NCBI RefSeq assembly: GCF_008247605.1
Contig: NZ_CP043420.1
Coordinates: forward strand, 1,860,001 to 1,924,000
Direction of reading: 5' to 3'
Length of the DNA stretch: 64,000 nt
DNA from: Kushneria phosphatilytica
Lineage (GTDB): Bacteria; Pseudomonadota; Gammaproteobacteria; Pseudomonadales; Halomonadaceae
The position numbers and the translations under genes are program-made. This document shows, piece by piece, positions 1 to 9,395 of this stretch; position 1 is the first letter of the stretch; each line of letters begins with the position of its first letter. The notes beneath the pieces were generated by a model. The model was not told the origin of the DNA, searched no databases, and saw only the letters and a program-made list of their open reading frames with translations.

Positions 1-265
1 CCTGCGGATCGAACTCCCGACCCAATAGATCCAGCATGACACTGATGCGGATACACCCCTCAACAAGATCGACCTGATCCGCCAGTACGGCCCGACCAAT
101 AATATCCAGGTTCTTCAGGCAATTATCACGCGCCTGACGTTGCTCTCTTCGGTAAGCCTCTCGGCGTCTGACCACTTCACGGCGCAGTCGCAAGGCATAA
201 ACAGCCAAAGCGAATACAATCAGTATCGCCAGCAACAATAGCGATAAACTCAAGGCCATTGACAT
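1..265 (-). CDS. DUF2489-like membrane-anchored protein, C-terminus outside window
   Basis: Reading the minus strand from an ATG at 265 gives an open frame that runs off the left edge (about 88 residues seen). It starts MSMALSLSLLLLAILIVFAL, a single N-terminal membrane segment, followed by an Arg-rich stretch and a soluble helical part. This pattern (one TM helix, then basic helix, then a short cytosolic domain) fits the DUF2489 family of gammaproteobacteria; function is unknown. A GGAG ribosome site lies 7 bases before the ATG. It is divergent from the glycosyltransferase at 413. The family call is from memory of the pattern and is moderate. Confidence 0.55.
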   Translation of the reverse strand, partial: MSMALSLSLLLLAILIVFALAVYALRLRREVVRRREAYRREQRQARDNCLKNLDIIGRAVLADQVDLVEGCIRISVMLDLLGREFDPQ

Positions 266-412
266 GAGACGACTCCGGGTAAATGACAAGGCAGTATAGT
301 AAGTCGTTGATAATATCGTCATCCTGCCATCACCAGTGCAGCACGAGAATAGCTGTTGGCGAAGCGTGGCGTTACAATTATCGTTCAAAGTCGAAAGCAG
401 GGGCTGTAGTCC

Positions 413-1576
413 ATGACCCAGCGAATTGTGCTGGTGGTTCGTACTCTGCGTGTTGGAGGTATTGAGCGTGTCACGGTCAATCTGGCCAATACGCTCAATC
501 GGCTCGGGCATGAAGTCCATGTGCTTGTGTTAAAGGGGGGACGCGAGCTTGTCCCCGACCCGGGTGTCGTCGTTCATGAGCAGGATTTTGACAAGGCTTT
601 TCGCCGAACGGGCGTCGGACTTTTTTACGATCTGATAACACGCCTGGTGTTTAAACCCTTGATAAAGGAATCCGGTTTCATCTGGCGAGGCTGGTACGGT
701 GGCCACTATCTGAAGCGCTTTATCGCCCGTCTGGAACACCAGTATGGTCAGGTAGATCGGATCATCATACGCGGCCAGGGCGCCTACGAAACCGTCTGGT
801 CGTGGCGTGATCCACGACTCTGGCAGGTCAGTGTTGCCTGGCCCGGCAGCACTAATGGAGGCCTCCGGCGAAGGTGGTTATTAAGACATCTGTTTGAAGA
901 CAAGCAAATCATATGCAACTCCAGCGGCGTCATGAATCGGCTGCAGATGCTGTTGACTCATCATGGTATTCACCCGAAGCGCTGGGCCCGAATCATGAAC
1001 CCCTGCGACATCGAAGCCATTCGCGAAATGGCCGACGCCCCCGTCGAGCTGCCCGAGCGTCCTTTTATTGTACATGTCGCCCGCCTGTCAAAAGTCAAAA
1101 GGCAGGCATTGTTGATTCGCGCTTACCATGCAGCAAACATCGCAGAGGATCTGGTGATCGTGGGCGATGGCCCCCTTCTCGAGTCACTGAAAGCGCTCAT
1201 CACTGAACTCGGTCTTGAGCAACGCGTTCACTTGGTCGGCCACCAGCTCAACCCCTACCCATGGATGAAACATGCTCGTCTTTTTGTGCTGAGCTCCAGT
1301 AGTGAAGGACTAGGCATGGTGTTGGTAGAAAGCCTCATTTGTGGCACGCCATGTACTGCCATTAACGCACCGGGCGGGATCGCCGATGTGCTGGTGGAAG
1401 ATCAGGCCCGTTTGCTGACTGACGATACCACTGAAGCTCTGGCCGAAGGTATTCGGGAAGGATTACGTCATCCACCCGAGATTCGAAGCGAGTGGATTGA
1501 GCGCTTTCGCGATACCCGAATTGCTACTGCCTTTCTTGAACTTCCCACCCATGACGAGTCAACAACCCCCTCATGA
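413..1576 (+). CDS. GT4-family glycosyltransferase
   Basis: A 387-residue GT-B fold glycosyltransferase of family GT4, probably cytosolic and adding a sugar to an envelope glycan such as LPS core or a capsule lipid precursor. The N-terminal GGIERVTVNLAN segment (about residues 16-27) is the typical acceptor-side Rossmann start. The C-terminal donor-binding part shows the GT4 signature SEGLGMVLVES (about 300-310) with the spaced glutamates. An AGGGG site precedes the ATG. The stop codon overlaps the start of the PIG-L deacetylase gene (ATGA), so the two are translationally coupled and probably act on the same glycan. Exact sugar and acceptor cannot be told. Confidence 0.85.
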   Translation: MTQRIVLVVRTLRVGGIERVTVNLANTLNRLGHEVHVLVLKGGRELVPDPGVVVHEQDFDKAFRRTGVGLFYDLITRLVFKPLIKESGFIWRGWYGGHYLKRFIARLEHQYGQVDRIIIRGQGAYETVWSWRDPRLWQVSVAWPGSTNGGLRRRWLLRHLFEDKQIICNSSGVMNRLQMLLTHHGIHPKRWARIMNPCDIEAIREMADAPVELPERPFIVHVARLSKVKRQALLIRAYHAANIAEDLVIVGDGPLLESLKALITELGLEQRVHLVGHQLNPYPWMKHARLFVLSSSSEGLGMVLVESLICGTPCTAINAPGGIADVLVEDQARLLTDDTTEALAEGIREGLRHPPEIRSEWIERFRDTRIATAFLELPTHDESTTPS

Positions 1577-2871
1577 GTGAACGCTACGCAGAATTGCGTG
1601 ATTATAACTATCCGCTTCAGCCGGATATCACATACCGTGTCGGGCTCAGGAACAACCAATTGTTCTCTTCCGAGAACAGCACGTTGAACCTTTCTGGCGC
1701 CTTCAGCTGGCTATTACCCCTTCATATCCGGACGACGGCGCTGGGAAGATGGCGTGAGCCCAGCGTAGAAGTTCGAATAGATGGCCAACCATATGGACGG
1801 CAGTATTTCGAACCCGGTGCGAATGGCAGACGTTTTCTCGATCTCGGTCAACCGGGTAATACCAGTGCACTCCCTGAGCTGATCGCGCACGACTGCCAAT
1901 TGAATGTATCGGAACCACTCATGGGCTGGCGTCTACCCCAACTGGCAGATGGTCCATTACTGATCCTTGCACCACATCCCGATGATGCCGAGATAGCAGC
2001 CTATGGATTATATCGGCACTTTCATGAGCAGGTATGGATCATCACCCTGACCCCCGGCGAACGCTTGCCTCGTCTTGATCGCCAGTATCTGCAAGGCCTT
2101 GACGATGACCTCTCGAAGGCCACCCGCCGCAAGGGTGAATTACGCAGCTGGAATGCAGCAACAACCCCCATGCTGGCCGGCGTTCCTATACAACAGCATG
2201 TCATGCTCGGACATTTCAATCGTCACCTGAATGAGATGCTGGCCACGCCTGAACATTCCTTTTCCCATCCGGTCGTTGCTGGACTGACGCCAGATCACTT
2301 TCGCTGCCACAACCAACTCTCCCTGCCTACCGATTCACGGGCAGCATGCCGAGGATATGATCTAATGGAAGAGCTGGAGTTTCTTCTTGGCCACATTCAG
2401 CCCACAACCATTGTGCTACCCGATCCTCTGCTTGATCCCCATCCGGATCATATCGCGACCGGTCATGCGCTGCGGCATGCCATCAGTCGACAAGGAACAG
2501 CACCACAACGTTTGCTGAGCTATACCAATCATTTACGAGGAACAACGCTATTTCCTTATGGCCCGGCAGGTGCCCGCACCAGCCTCCCCCCGGCAAACCT
2601 CGTTGATCAGCCGGCCGGGGGCTACTTCAGCTTTTCACTCTCGCCGGAGCTGCAACGGGAAAAAACGACAGCGCTGATGACAATGAGCGACCTCCAGGCA
2701 CCGGTCAGCCTCGAGCGTCAGCTTAAACGGCGACTAAAGGATCGCCTGTTACATCAGCATTGGCGCGACCCAGCAAGGCATGCTTACTTTCGCACTGCCA
2801 TCAAGCATAACGAGGTTTTTCGACTATTTGGAAGAATCGAAGAGCTGGTACCTGAACATCAAAAGGTCTGA
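1573..2871 (+). CDS. PIG-L family de-N-acetylase with N-terminal extension
   Basis: A 432-residue protein with the PIG-L/LmbE zinc hydrolase domain. The metal-binding motif APHPDDAEIAA is at about residues 133-143 and the second His cluster DPHPDHIATGH at about 288-298. The family removes N-acetyl groups from GlcNAc-type sugars. The first 125 residues are not part of the catalytic domain and look beta-rich; I do not recognise them. The start overlaps the stop of the GT4 gene by 4 bases, so the pair likely builds and deacetylates one sugar structure. A PIG-L gene in the Pseudomonas LPS core cluster (DnpA) has a similar setting, which is a suggestive parallel only. Confidence 0.8.
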   Translation: MSERYAELRDYNYPLQPDITYRVGLRNNQLFSSENSTLNLSGAFSWLLPLHIRTTALGRWREPSVEVRIDGQPYGRQYFEPGANGRRFLDLGQPGNTSALPELIAHDCQLNVSEPLMGWRLPQLADGPLLILAPHPDDAEIAAYGLYRHFHEQVWIITLTPGERLPRLDRQYLQGLDDDLSKATRRKGELRSWNAATTPMLAGVPIQQHVMLGHFNRHLNEMLATPEHSFSHPVVAGLTPDHFRCHNQLSLPTDSRAACRGYDLMEELEFLLGHIQPTTIVLPDPLLDPHPDHIATGHALRHAISRQGTAPQRLLSYTNHLRGTTLFPYGPAGARTSLPPANLVDQPAGGYFSFSLSPELQREKTTALMTMSDLQAPVSLERQLKRRLKDRLLHQHWRDPARHAYFRTAIKHNEVFRLFGRIEELVPEHQKV

Positions 2872-2895
2872 AGCCTTGCAGCCGCTGTTATTTCT

Positions 2896-4038
2896 TCAAC
2901 CTGTTTTTTGCTGCAGGGAAGCAAACGAGGTACGCAACTTCTCATATTGGTGCTGATGAGAATACGAAGACGCTCGCTCGGCCAATTGCGGACCCAGCGT
3001 ATCCCGCAACTCGGGCATAGCAAGCAACTCAACCATGTGTTCAGCCCACATTTCGGCATCCTGCTCTTGCATGATCAGTTGCTCGAAGCCATCTTCCAGC
3101 AGTTCGGCGCTCCCTACATTTCGGGATACCAGTACCGGTGTCGCACAGGCCATCGCTTCAAGCACCACACGCCCGAACTCCTCGATATGCGCTGGTAATA
3201 CGAACAGATCCAGAGCGCCATAAAGTTTTTCTACCTCGGGCACGGTGGTGCGCCAGATAAAATCTTCGGCCACCCCGCTTTCACGTGCATGGCGTTGCAA
3301 AGGCGCCATATCATCCTTGCCAACGACCAGAAAACGGCATTGTCCCGGCAAGCGTTTCGCCAGTATTGCAGCAATATCAATGAACCCTTTCACATTGCGC
3401 TTGACGAAATTTCCGGAGGTGACCAGCCCGATCAGTTGCATACCCCGGTCAACTCCCAGGGCATCACGCGTTTCCTCACGTTGCTGCCGTGCTCGCTCCG
3501 GCGAGAACTGCTGCGGATCATAGCCTGGATAGCTGATCTCGATCTGCGCCATCGGGATGCCATAGCGTGTCTGAAAATCCTCCGCCATGAGCTTTGAATT
3601 TACAGCGACCCGACGATAGCGTTTCCCACCCAGCACATGATCATGAATGGCAGCGACTTCATGCCCAGCGGGCAATTCACGCCCATGAATCCGCTGGCTC
3701 GCCAGGTGGACGCAGTTATGCATATAAACGACATCATCGGTTTCCACATCGCCATGGCTGATCAGCAAGGCAGGCTGATGACGGCGACACCACGCGTGGA
3801 CACGGCGATTGAACCAGAATCGCCGAAAAGGTCCCTTGAGGGGCCAGCGATGCAAACGCACCAGTTCAGCACCAACCGATCTGACGATATCGGGCGCACC
3901 ACGTTCAGCCAGAATCACAACCCGATACCCCAGCTCTCGTAGCGCAGCAGTCTGCTCAAGCGCATTGCGGCTGGCACCGGTTCGCTTTTCCACCTGCCGA
4001 ATGGCAATGACAGCCAGTGGATATTCGGACATGGCCAT
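2896..4038 (-). CDS. GT4-family glycosyltransferase
   Basis: A 380-residue GT-B glycosyltransferase. The N-terminal half starts with YPLAVIAIRQVEKRTG and the C-terminal half carries the GT4 donor signature EEFGRVVLEAMA at about residues 284-295, followed by ATPVLVSRNVG. It is the last gene of a minus-strand unit galE-ugd-GT4. The start used is the ATG at 4038, whose A is shared with the ugd stop codon (TGATG), a coupled junction. A TTG three bases upstream or an ATG six bases downstream are alternatives. Its neighbours supply UDP-galactose and UDP-glucuronate, so an envelope polysaccharide or LPS role is likely. Confidence 0.85.
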   Translation of the reverse strand: MAMSEYPLAVIAIRQVEKRTGASRNALEQTAALRELGYRVVILAERGAPDIVRSVGAELVRLHRWPLKGPFRRFWFNRRVHAWCRRHQPALLISHGDVETDDVVYMHNCVHLASQRIHGRELPAGHEVAAIHDHVLGGKRYRRVAVNSKLMAEDFQTRYGIPMAQIEISYPGYDPQQFSPERARQQREETRDALGVDRGMQLIGLVTSGNFVKRNVKGFIDIAAILAKRLPGQCRFLVVGKDDMAPLQRHARESGVAEDFIWRTTVPEVEKLYGALDLFVLPAHIEEFGRVVLEAMACATPVLVSRNVGSAELLEDGFEQLIMQEQDAEMWAEHMVELLAMPELRDTLGPQLAERASSYSHQHQYEKLRTSFASLQQKTG

Positions 4039-5399
4039 CAATCGGTCATCGCTACCCGAGGTGCCGACTGCAGGGACTCTCCGCGCCCCACGGCGTAATA
4101 CATCAGACCAGCCTGACGCACCGTTTCGGGATCGTAAAGATTACGCCCGTCTACCAGCACCGGCATTGAAAGCTGGGCCTTGAGCCATTCGAAATCCAGA
4201 GTACGAAACTCTTTCCATTCGGTCACAATGACCAGGGCATCCGCTCCCTGAACGGCCTGAACACGATCGGCCACCAGCGACAGATCAGCGCGCTCCCCAT
4301 AGAGACGACGGCACTCGTGCATGGCCTCCGGGTCATAGGCCTGTACTCGGGCCCCGGCAGACCATAGCGCTTCCATCAGGGTACGGCTGGGAGCTTCACG
4401 CATATCATCGGTATTGGGCTTGAAGGCCAGACCCCAGAGCGCAATCGTTCGACCGGCCAGTTCACCGTCAAAGGCCCGCAACAGTTTCTGGAACAGCGTC
4501 TGCTTCTGCCGATAATTCACACTTTCCACGGCATTGAGCAGCTCGGCATTGTAATCGTTCTGATGTGCCGTACGGGCAAGCGCCTGAACATCCTTGGGGA
4601 AGCAGGAGCCACCGTAACCGCAGCCAGGATAAATGAAGTGATAACCAATACGCGGGTCACTGCCGATACCGCGTCGAACAGCTTCGATATCAGCGCCCAG
4701 CCGCTCGGCCAGATTGGCAATCTCGTTCATGAAGCTGATTTTGGTCGCCAGCATGGCATTGGCAGCATACTTGGTCAGTTCAGCTGCCCGGATACCCATG
4801 AACATCAGCTTGTCGTGATTGCGATTGTAGGGCGCGTAGCACTCACGCATCAGTTCCTGCACCCGCTCACTGTCCGTGCCGACAATGATGCGTGCGCCAC
4901 GGGTAAAGTCCTCGATGGCAGCCCCTTCCTTCAGAAACTCGGGGTTGGAGCAGACATCGTACTCCAGCTCGACACCCCGCGCCTCGAGCGCATCCGCTAC
5001 ACGGTGGCTAACGCGATCCGCAGTACCCACGGGGACCGTGGACTTGTCCACGATTACCCGATAATCCTTCATGTACCGGCCAATGGTTTCGGCAACCGCC
5101 AGCACATACTGTAGATCAGCACTGCCATCTTCATCCGGTGGTGTTCCCACGGCGATGAACTGCAAAACGCCGAACTCGACCGCCTGCTGGGCATCGGTCG
5201 TAAAGGTCAGTCGTCCGGCTTCGACATTGCGCGCCACCATCTCGGCCAGTCCCGGTTCAAAAATCGGGATCTCACCGGCTTCCAGACGAGCGATCTTGCC
5301 AGCGTCGATATCCATGCACATGACATTGTGGCCGACGTCGGCAAGACAACTTCCGGTAACCAGACCCACGTAACCGGTGCCGAAAACCGTAATCTTCAT
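4038..5399 (-). CDS. ugd: UDP-glucose 6-dehydrogenase
   Basis: A 453-residue NAD-dependent dehydrogenase that oxidises UDP-glucose twice to UDP-glucuronic acid in the cytosol. The dinucleotide loop [11 protein letters not shown] is at residues 6-16. The catalytic cysteine lies in [13 protein letters not shown] at about residue 265, with the family's following Lys-Asp. The central helix motif and the C-terminal UDP-binding part ([16 protein letters not shown]) are intact, and length is normal for the single-domain bacterial type. An AGGGAT site precedes the ATG. It follows galE by 107 bases and overlaps the downstream GT4 gene by one base, so this is a sugar-nucleotide plus transferase operon. 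Confidence 0.95.
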   Translation of the reverse strand: MKITVFGTGYVGLVTGSCLADVGHNVMCMDIDAGKIARLEAGEIPIFEPGLAEMVARNVEAGRLTFTTDAQQAVEFGVLQFIAVGTPPDEDGSADLQYVLAVAETIGRYMKDYRVIVDKSTVPVGTADRVSHRVADALEARGVELEYDVCSNPEFLKEGAAIEDFTRGARIIVGTDSERVQELMRECYAPYNRNHDKLMFMGIRAAELTKYAANAMLATKISFMNEIANLAERLGADIEAVRRGIGSDPRIGYHFIYPGCGYGGSCFPKDVQALARTAHQNDYNAELLNAVESVNYRQKQTLFQKLLRAFDGELAGRTIALWGLAFKPNTDDMREAPSRTLMEALWSAGARVQAYDPEAMHECRRLYGERADLSLVADRVQAVQGADALVIVTEWKEFRTLDFEWLKAQLSMPVLVDGRNLYDPETVRQAGLMYYAVGRGESLQSAPRVAMTD

Positions 5400-5506
5400 T
5401 GCTTATCCCTGTATCAATGCCGCATTGAGGGCGGCAGGATGCCGAATCCTACCACGCCTCTCCCAGTGAGCGAATCTTCCGCTCATGTCGTGCAGAGGTC
5501 TTTCCT

Positions 5507-6520
5507 TTATTGTTGCTCATAGCCCTGCGGATTCTGTTGCTGCCAGCGCCAGGTATCCGCCATCATGCGCTCAATACCATACTGCGCCCGCCATCCCAGC
5601 ATGCTTTCTGCATAGGCAGGGTCAGCATAACAACAGGCAATATCCCCCGGCCGACGTGGCTTGATTTCATGGGGAATATCACGGCCGCTAACCCGTGCAA
5701 AGGCATTGGTCACCTCAAGCACGCTATATCCCTTGCCGGTCCCCAGGTTAAAGGTATGCACGCCCTGATGCTGCGCAAGGAAATCCAGCGCTTTCAGATG
5801 GCCATCAGCCAGATCCACAACATGGATATAGTCACGCACCCCTGTGCCATCAGGGGTATCATAATCGTTTCCGAACACGGAAAGGGTTTCGCGTCTCCCG
5901 ATGGCGACCTGACTGATAAAGGGTACAAGATTGTTGGGAATACCATGTGGGTCTTCCCCGATCATGCCGCTCTCATGCGCCCCTACGGGGTTGAAGTAGC
6001 GCAGTAGCGCCACCCGCCACTCATCATCTGCCTGACACAGGTCACGCAGAATCTCTTCCACCATCAGTTTGGAACGCCCATAAGGATTGGTCGCCGAGGT
6101 CGGGAAGCTCTCCTGAATCGGCACTGTTTCAGGATCACCGTAGACGGTTGCCGACGAGCTGAACACAATACTCTTGACCCCTGCTCTTGCCATTGCACGG
6201 CAAAGCACCAGCGTGCCATTGACGTTATTGTCAAAATAGGCGAGAGGCTTTTCCACGCTCTCTCCTACTGCCTTGAGACCGGCAAAATGTACCACGGCTG
6301 AAATGTCATAGCGTTCAAACAGGCTATCCAGCAGCGCTTCGTTGCGAATATCGCCCTCGACCAGAGGCACTTCCCGGCCAGCCAGAGTAGCTACCCGTTC
6401 GAGCGCCAGAGGACTGGAATTGGTGAGGCTATCCAGCACTACCACTTCATGTCCGGCCTGTAATAGCGCCAATACCGTATGCGAACCGATATAACCGGCT
6501 CCACCTGTCACCAGGATCAT
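5507..6520 (-). CDS. galE: UDP-glucose 4-epimerase
   Basis: A 337-residue short-chain dehydrogenase-type epimerase interconverting UDP-glucose and UDP-galactose. It starts MILVTGGAGYIGSHT, the NAD-binding loop, has the catalytic Ser/Thr stretch SSSATVYGD at about 121-129, and the Tyr-Lys pair in NPYGRSKLM at about 146-151. Length and the C-terminal GWRAQYGIERM segment fit GalE. A strong GGGAGGAGG ribosome site stands before the ATG. It is the first gene of the galE-ugd-GT4 unit. The upstream 209 bases (6521-6729), shared with the divergent transporter pseudogene, hold its promoter; I could not assign boxes with confidence. Confidence 0.95.
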   Translation of the reverse strand: MILVTGGAGYIGSHTVLALLQAGHEVVVLDSLTNSSPLALERVATLAGREVPLVEGDIRNEALLDSLFERYDISAVVHFAGLKAVGESVEKPLAYFDNNVNGTLVLCRAMARAGVKSIVFSSSATVYGDPETVPIQESFPTSATNPYGRSKLMVEEILRDLCQADDEWRVALLRYFNPVGAHESGMIGEDPHGIPNNLVPFISQVAIGRRETLSVFGNDYDTPDGTGVRDYIHVVDLADGHLKALDFLAQHQGVHTFNLGTGKGYSVLEVTNAFARVSGRDIPHEIKPRRPGDIACCYADPAYAESMLGWRAQYGIERMMADTWRWQQQNPQGYEQQ

Positions 6521-6729
6521 TTGCGCCTCCTCCCAATTCGCGTTTCAAAAATGTCTCGAAAATGAACATGACCCAGCATAGCGTCACTGTCGGCTAGCTC
6601 CAGCCGCGCCATTCTTAAGCCAGACTGACGACCCTTCCTGGCGGCGTGATTTCGACAGCTCGCGTGACCATTCTTGCAATACTGAAATGTGATTTGTGAC
6701 CGCTCTATATCAAGTCATGGGGTAATATC

Positions 6730-8181
6730 ATGACAGAAATTTCGGATAGTACTCATCAGCAATCTGCTCGCGCCCCAACGATCGGACTCTGATCAAGCCT
6801 GATCCTTCTCATTCCTGCCCTGGGTGATTTGGCCGAGCCTGCCTGGCACTGCCTCGGGCTTGCAATGTTGAGAGCATGCTGGTGATCCTCCGAAGCACTA
6901 CCTATTCCGGCAACATCGTTACCCCCGATCATTCTGGCCCCGGCTGCCGGCATCGGCACGCTGAATGACGTCACGGCGGCCTACGGCAATCCGATTATCT
7001 TTTTGTTTCTGGGCGGTTTCTTGCTTGGTCTGGCCATGTAGCGCTGGAACCTTCACCGTCGCATCGCCCTGCGCATCCTGATCCTGGTAGGCACTAGGCC
7101 ACGTCGACAAATCGGTAGTTTCATGCTGGCCACCGGTTTCCTCAGTATGTGGGTCTCCAATACCGCCACCGTTATCATGATGCTGCCGATCGGCACATCC
7201 GTGTTATCCCTGTTAAAGAATAACGACGGTGATGAGAACCGGCATCGGGAGCAACAACGCTATGCAACAGCACTGCTTCTGGCCATTGCCTATTCAGCCA
7301 GTATTGGCGGCATTGCCACTCTGATCGGTACTCCCCCCAACGCCCTACTGGCTGGTTATCTTGCTGATGATCGCCAGATCGAACTGGGTTTCGCACAATG
7401 GATGACTGTGGGGTTGCCTGTTTCCGTGATCATGATGCTGATTACCTGGTGGTGGCTGACACGACAGGGTTTCCAGCTTGACCAGCAGGATCAAGGGCGG
7501 GAAATGCTTCAACGTGAGCTCTCTGATATGGGCGCCATGTCTTCAGCAGAGACACGGGTAGGCGTTATTTTTCTGATGACAGCTACTGCCTGGATCGTTC
7601 GCCCTCTGTTGACCGATTCTGGCCTTGACTGGCTCTCGGATACCAGTATTGCCATGGCGGCCGGCATTGCCCTGTTTTTACTTCCAGCGGGTACTACCCG
7701 GCATGACCGTTTGATGACGTGGGAGAAGGCTGCCGAATTGCCCTGGGGCGTGCTGCTACTGTTCGGGGGTGGGCTCGCGCTTGCAGGCCTGATCCGCAGC
7801 TCGGGCCTTGCGGAATGGATTGCCCAGCAACCGAGTGTCTTTGGTGCCCTCCCACTGCTTGGGCTGATTGGCGTAGTCGTACTGGTTATCATTTTTTTGA
7901 CCGAAGTTACCTCGAATACGCCCACGGCGGCTGCCTTCCTTCCATTGCTGGGAGCGCTGGCACTGTCACTGGATATTTCACCACTACTGATTACTGCACC
8001 AGCTGCCATTGCCGCCAGCTGCGCCTTCATGATGCCCGTGGCCACACCACCCAACGCTATCGTTTTTGCAGCCGGAGAGATGCGTATCCAATCGATGATC
8101 CGTGCCGGCCTATTGCTCAACCTGGTTGGCTCGCTTGTCATTACCGGACTGGTTACCCTTTTGACCAGTTGGCTCTGGTAG
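6730..8181 (+). pseudogene. DASS/SLC13-family anion:sodium symporter, inactivated by three in-frame stops
   Basis: One reading frame of 484 codons, the usual length for a divalent anion:Na+ symporter, runs from the ATG at 6730 to the TAG at 8179-8181. It is interrupted by TGA at 6790-6792, TGA at 6883-6885 and TAG at 7039-7041, with no frameshift. Between the stops the family sequence is plain: SEALPIPATSLPP, then GNPIIFLFLGGFLLGLAM, stop, RWNLHRRIALRIL. Comparison with the family suggests the stops replaced Trp, Trp and Gln (TGG to TGA twice, CAG to TAG). Downstream, SMWVSNTATVIMMLPIG and the C-terminal repeat TEVTSNTPTAAAFLPLLG are intact, so a start at 7123 would give a 352-residue fragment lacking the first helices. 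Probably a recently dead carboxylate or sulfate transporter. Confidence 0.85.
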
Positions 8182-8265
8182 TTATTGGGCATGGCTACGT
8201 TATTTTTATTTAAATAACTGTTTTGGCCAGAAGCAAAGCAGAACGATATATAACCCCATCTTTTT

Positions 8266-8420
8266 TTGGCCTGAAAAAAGTGTCGAATGATGGTCAGGCA
8301 AGGCGAAAACGCAGCGAAGACAAGGGTAAAATAGCGTGCCGGTTCACAAGAGGTAAATAATTTTTAAACCTGCTTTTTAACACACCATGAAAAAGCGCAA
8401 GCATCTTTCCGACAGAACCT
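8266..8420. repeat. Degenerate copy of a short inverted-repeat (MITE-like) element
   Basis: In the gene-poor stretch between the transporter pseudogene and the next gene, the run gatggtcaggcaaggc (8288-8303) followed by gaaaacgcagcgaaga matches the reverse complement of the element at 39911-40056. The left end gcctgaaaaaagt and the right end gacagaacct resemble that element's termini, but the interior (for example gctttttaacacaccatg against ctttaacacagcatg) has drifted. No transposase is encoded. The rest of 8182-8470 is AT-rich and shows no gene. Confidence 0.6.
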
Positions 8421-8471
8421 GATCAATATTCAAGAGCGCATTCCTGAGGATTTAAAACCACCTCCAAGCCT

Positions 8472-9377
8472 TCAAATAGAAATCCAACCCTTACTTTTCC
8501 ATTCCCGAACAAGCTGATCTTCCAGTTCGGGGAAAGTTTCAAAACACCGTCGCATCTGAATGTCATTCGCCCCATTCTTTATGTTTTCATCGTGCAGTGC
8601 TTCAATTGCCGCGGCTTGGGTAGGTAAAAACTCCAAATTGGAATGATTGATACGAACGCATTTTGTTCCGCGTTTCAGGGAAGCCATCTTGAACCAGATA
8701 TCATCTGCGCTTGGCGCCATTTCAAGAAACCTCTCACTATCAGTGGCCATCTCATCAAGAGATCCAGGGAAATACAATACTCCGCTATTTCCTGTCGGCA
8801 TAAGTGATAACGAGGGTGTCTCGGCCTCTCTCCCTCCCTTGTTTTTCATCAAGCCATAAGACCATTTACCGTTCATCGCTTCTGGTGTAAACATGTGGCC
8901 ACGATGACATATTATACATCCCGGAAAACGTCTGCTACCTTCTAGCAAGCGCCATAACCAGTCTTTTGGATAAATAGCATCGTCATCTGCTGTAACAATA
9001 TTACAGTCCGGGTACTCCCTCAACGCAAAAACAAGCTTATTGTACGATCGGAAATCATTTTTCGTAGAAACAATTCTCAGCCCCCTTCTTTCCAAACGCT
9101 TCAGTTTGTCAGGCAACCCTCCCATGGATTTAATATCTTTTTCCGAAAGATATAAACACACTATAAAATTGCATCCTTTCTGTGCAAAAATTGATTCCAA
9201 AGTTACATGAACCTGGTCTATTCTGGCAGGATAAGTTGTAAGAGAGACAACTACATCACACCCCTTTTCTTTCAGCTTTTCGCCAGCCCCTACAATATTT
9301 ATTATATTGTAATAATGGTACAATAAAAAAGCGTTTACCTTCCTGAAAAACCTTTCACTCTTTCTTTTAATATTCAT
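8472..9377 (-). CDS. AT-rich GT-A type glycosyltransferase with DDD motif
   Basis: A 301-residue protein that starts with a basic amphipathic segment, then VVVSLTTYPARI (about 43-54), a nucleotide-sugar binding start. The metal motif is VTADDDAIYP at about residues 127-136, followed by the segment SADDIWFKM. Together these indicate a GT-A fold, GT2-like transferase, probably cytosolic. The same blocks (SLTSYP, RSYKK, VTADDD, DADDVW) recur in the middle of the large fusion protein at 20831-24565, so the two are related. Base composition is visibly more AT-rich than the flanking ugd/tviB-type genes, suggesting transfer. Eighteen bases separate it from the upstream dehydrogenase gene on the same strand. 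Substrate unknown. Confidence 0.75.
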   Translation of the reverse strand: MNIKRKSERFFRKVNAFLLYHYYNIINIVGAGEKLKEKGCDVVVSLTTYPARIDQVHVTLESIFAQKGCNFIVCLYLSEKDIKSMGGLPDKLKRLERRGLRIVSTKNDFRSYNKLVFALREYPDCNIVTADDDAIYPKDWLWRLLEGSRRFPGCIICHRGHMFTPEAMNGKWSYGLMKNKGGREAETPSLSLMPTGNSGVLYFPGSLDEMATDSERFLEMAPSADDIWFKMASLKRGTKCVRINHSNLEFLPTQAAAIEALHDENIKNGANDIQMRRCFETFPELEDQLVREWKSKGWISI

Positions 9378-9395
9378 AAATCAGAAATAACCCGG

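Noticed and set aside
7123..8181. A normal 352-residue transporter gene starting at 7123
   Set aside because: Sequence upstream in the same frame keeps the family's first helices and motifs back to 6730, interrupted only by three stop codons, so the gene is a broken longer one.
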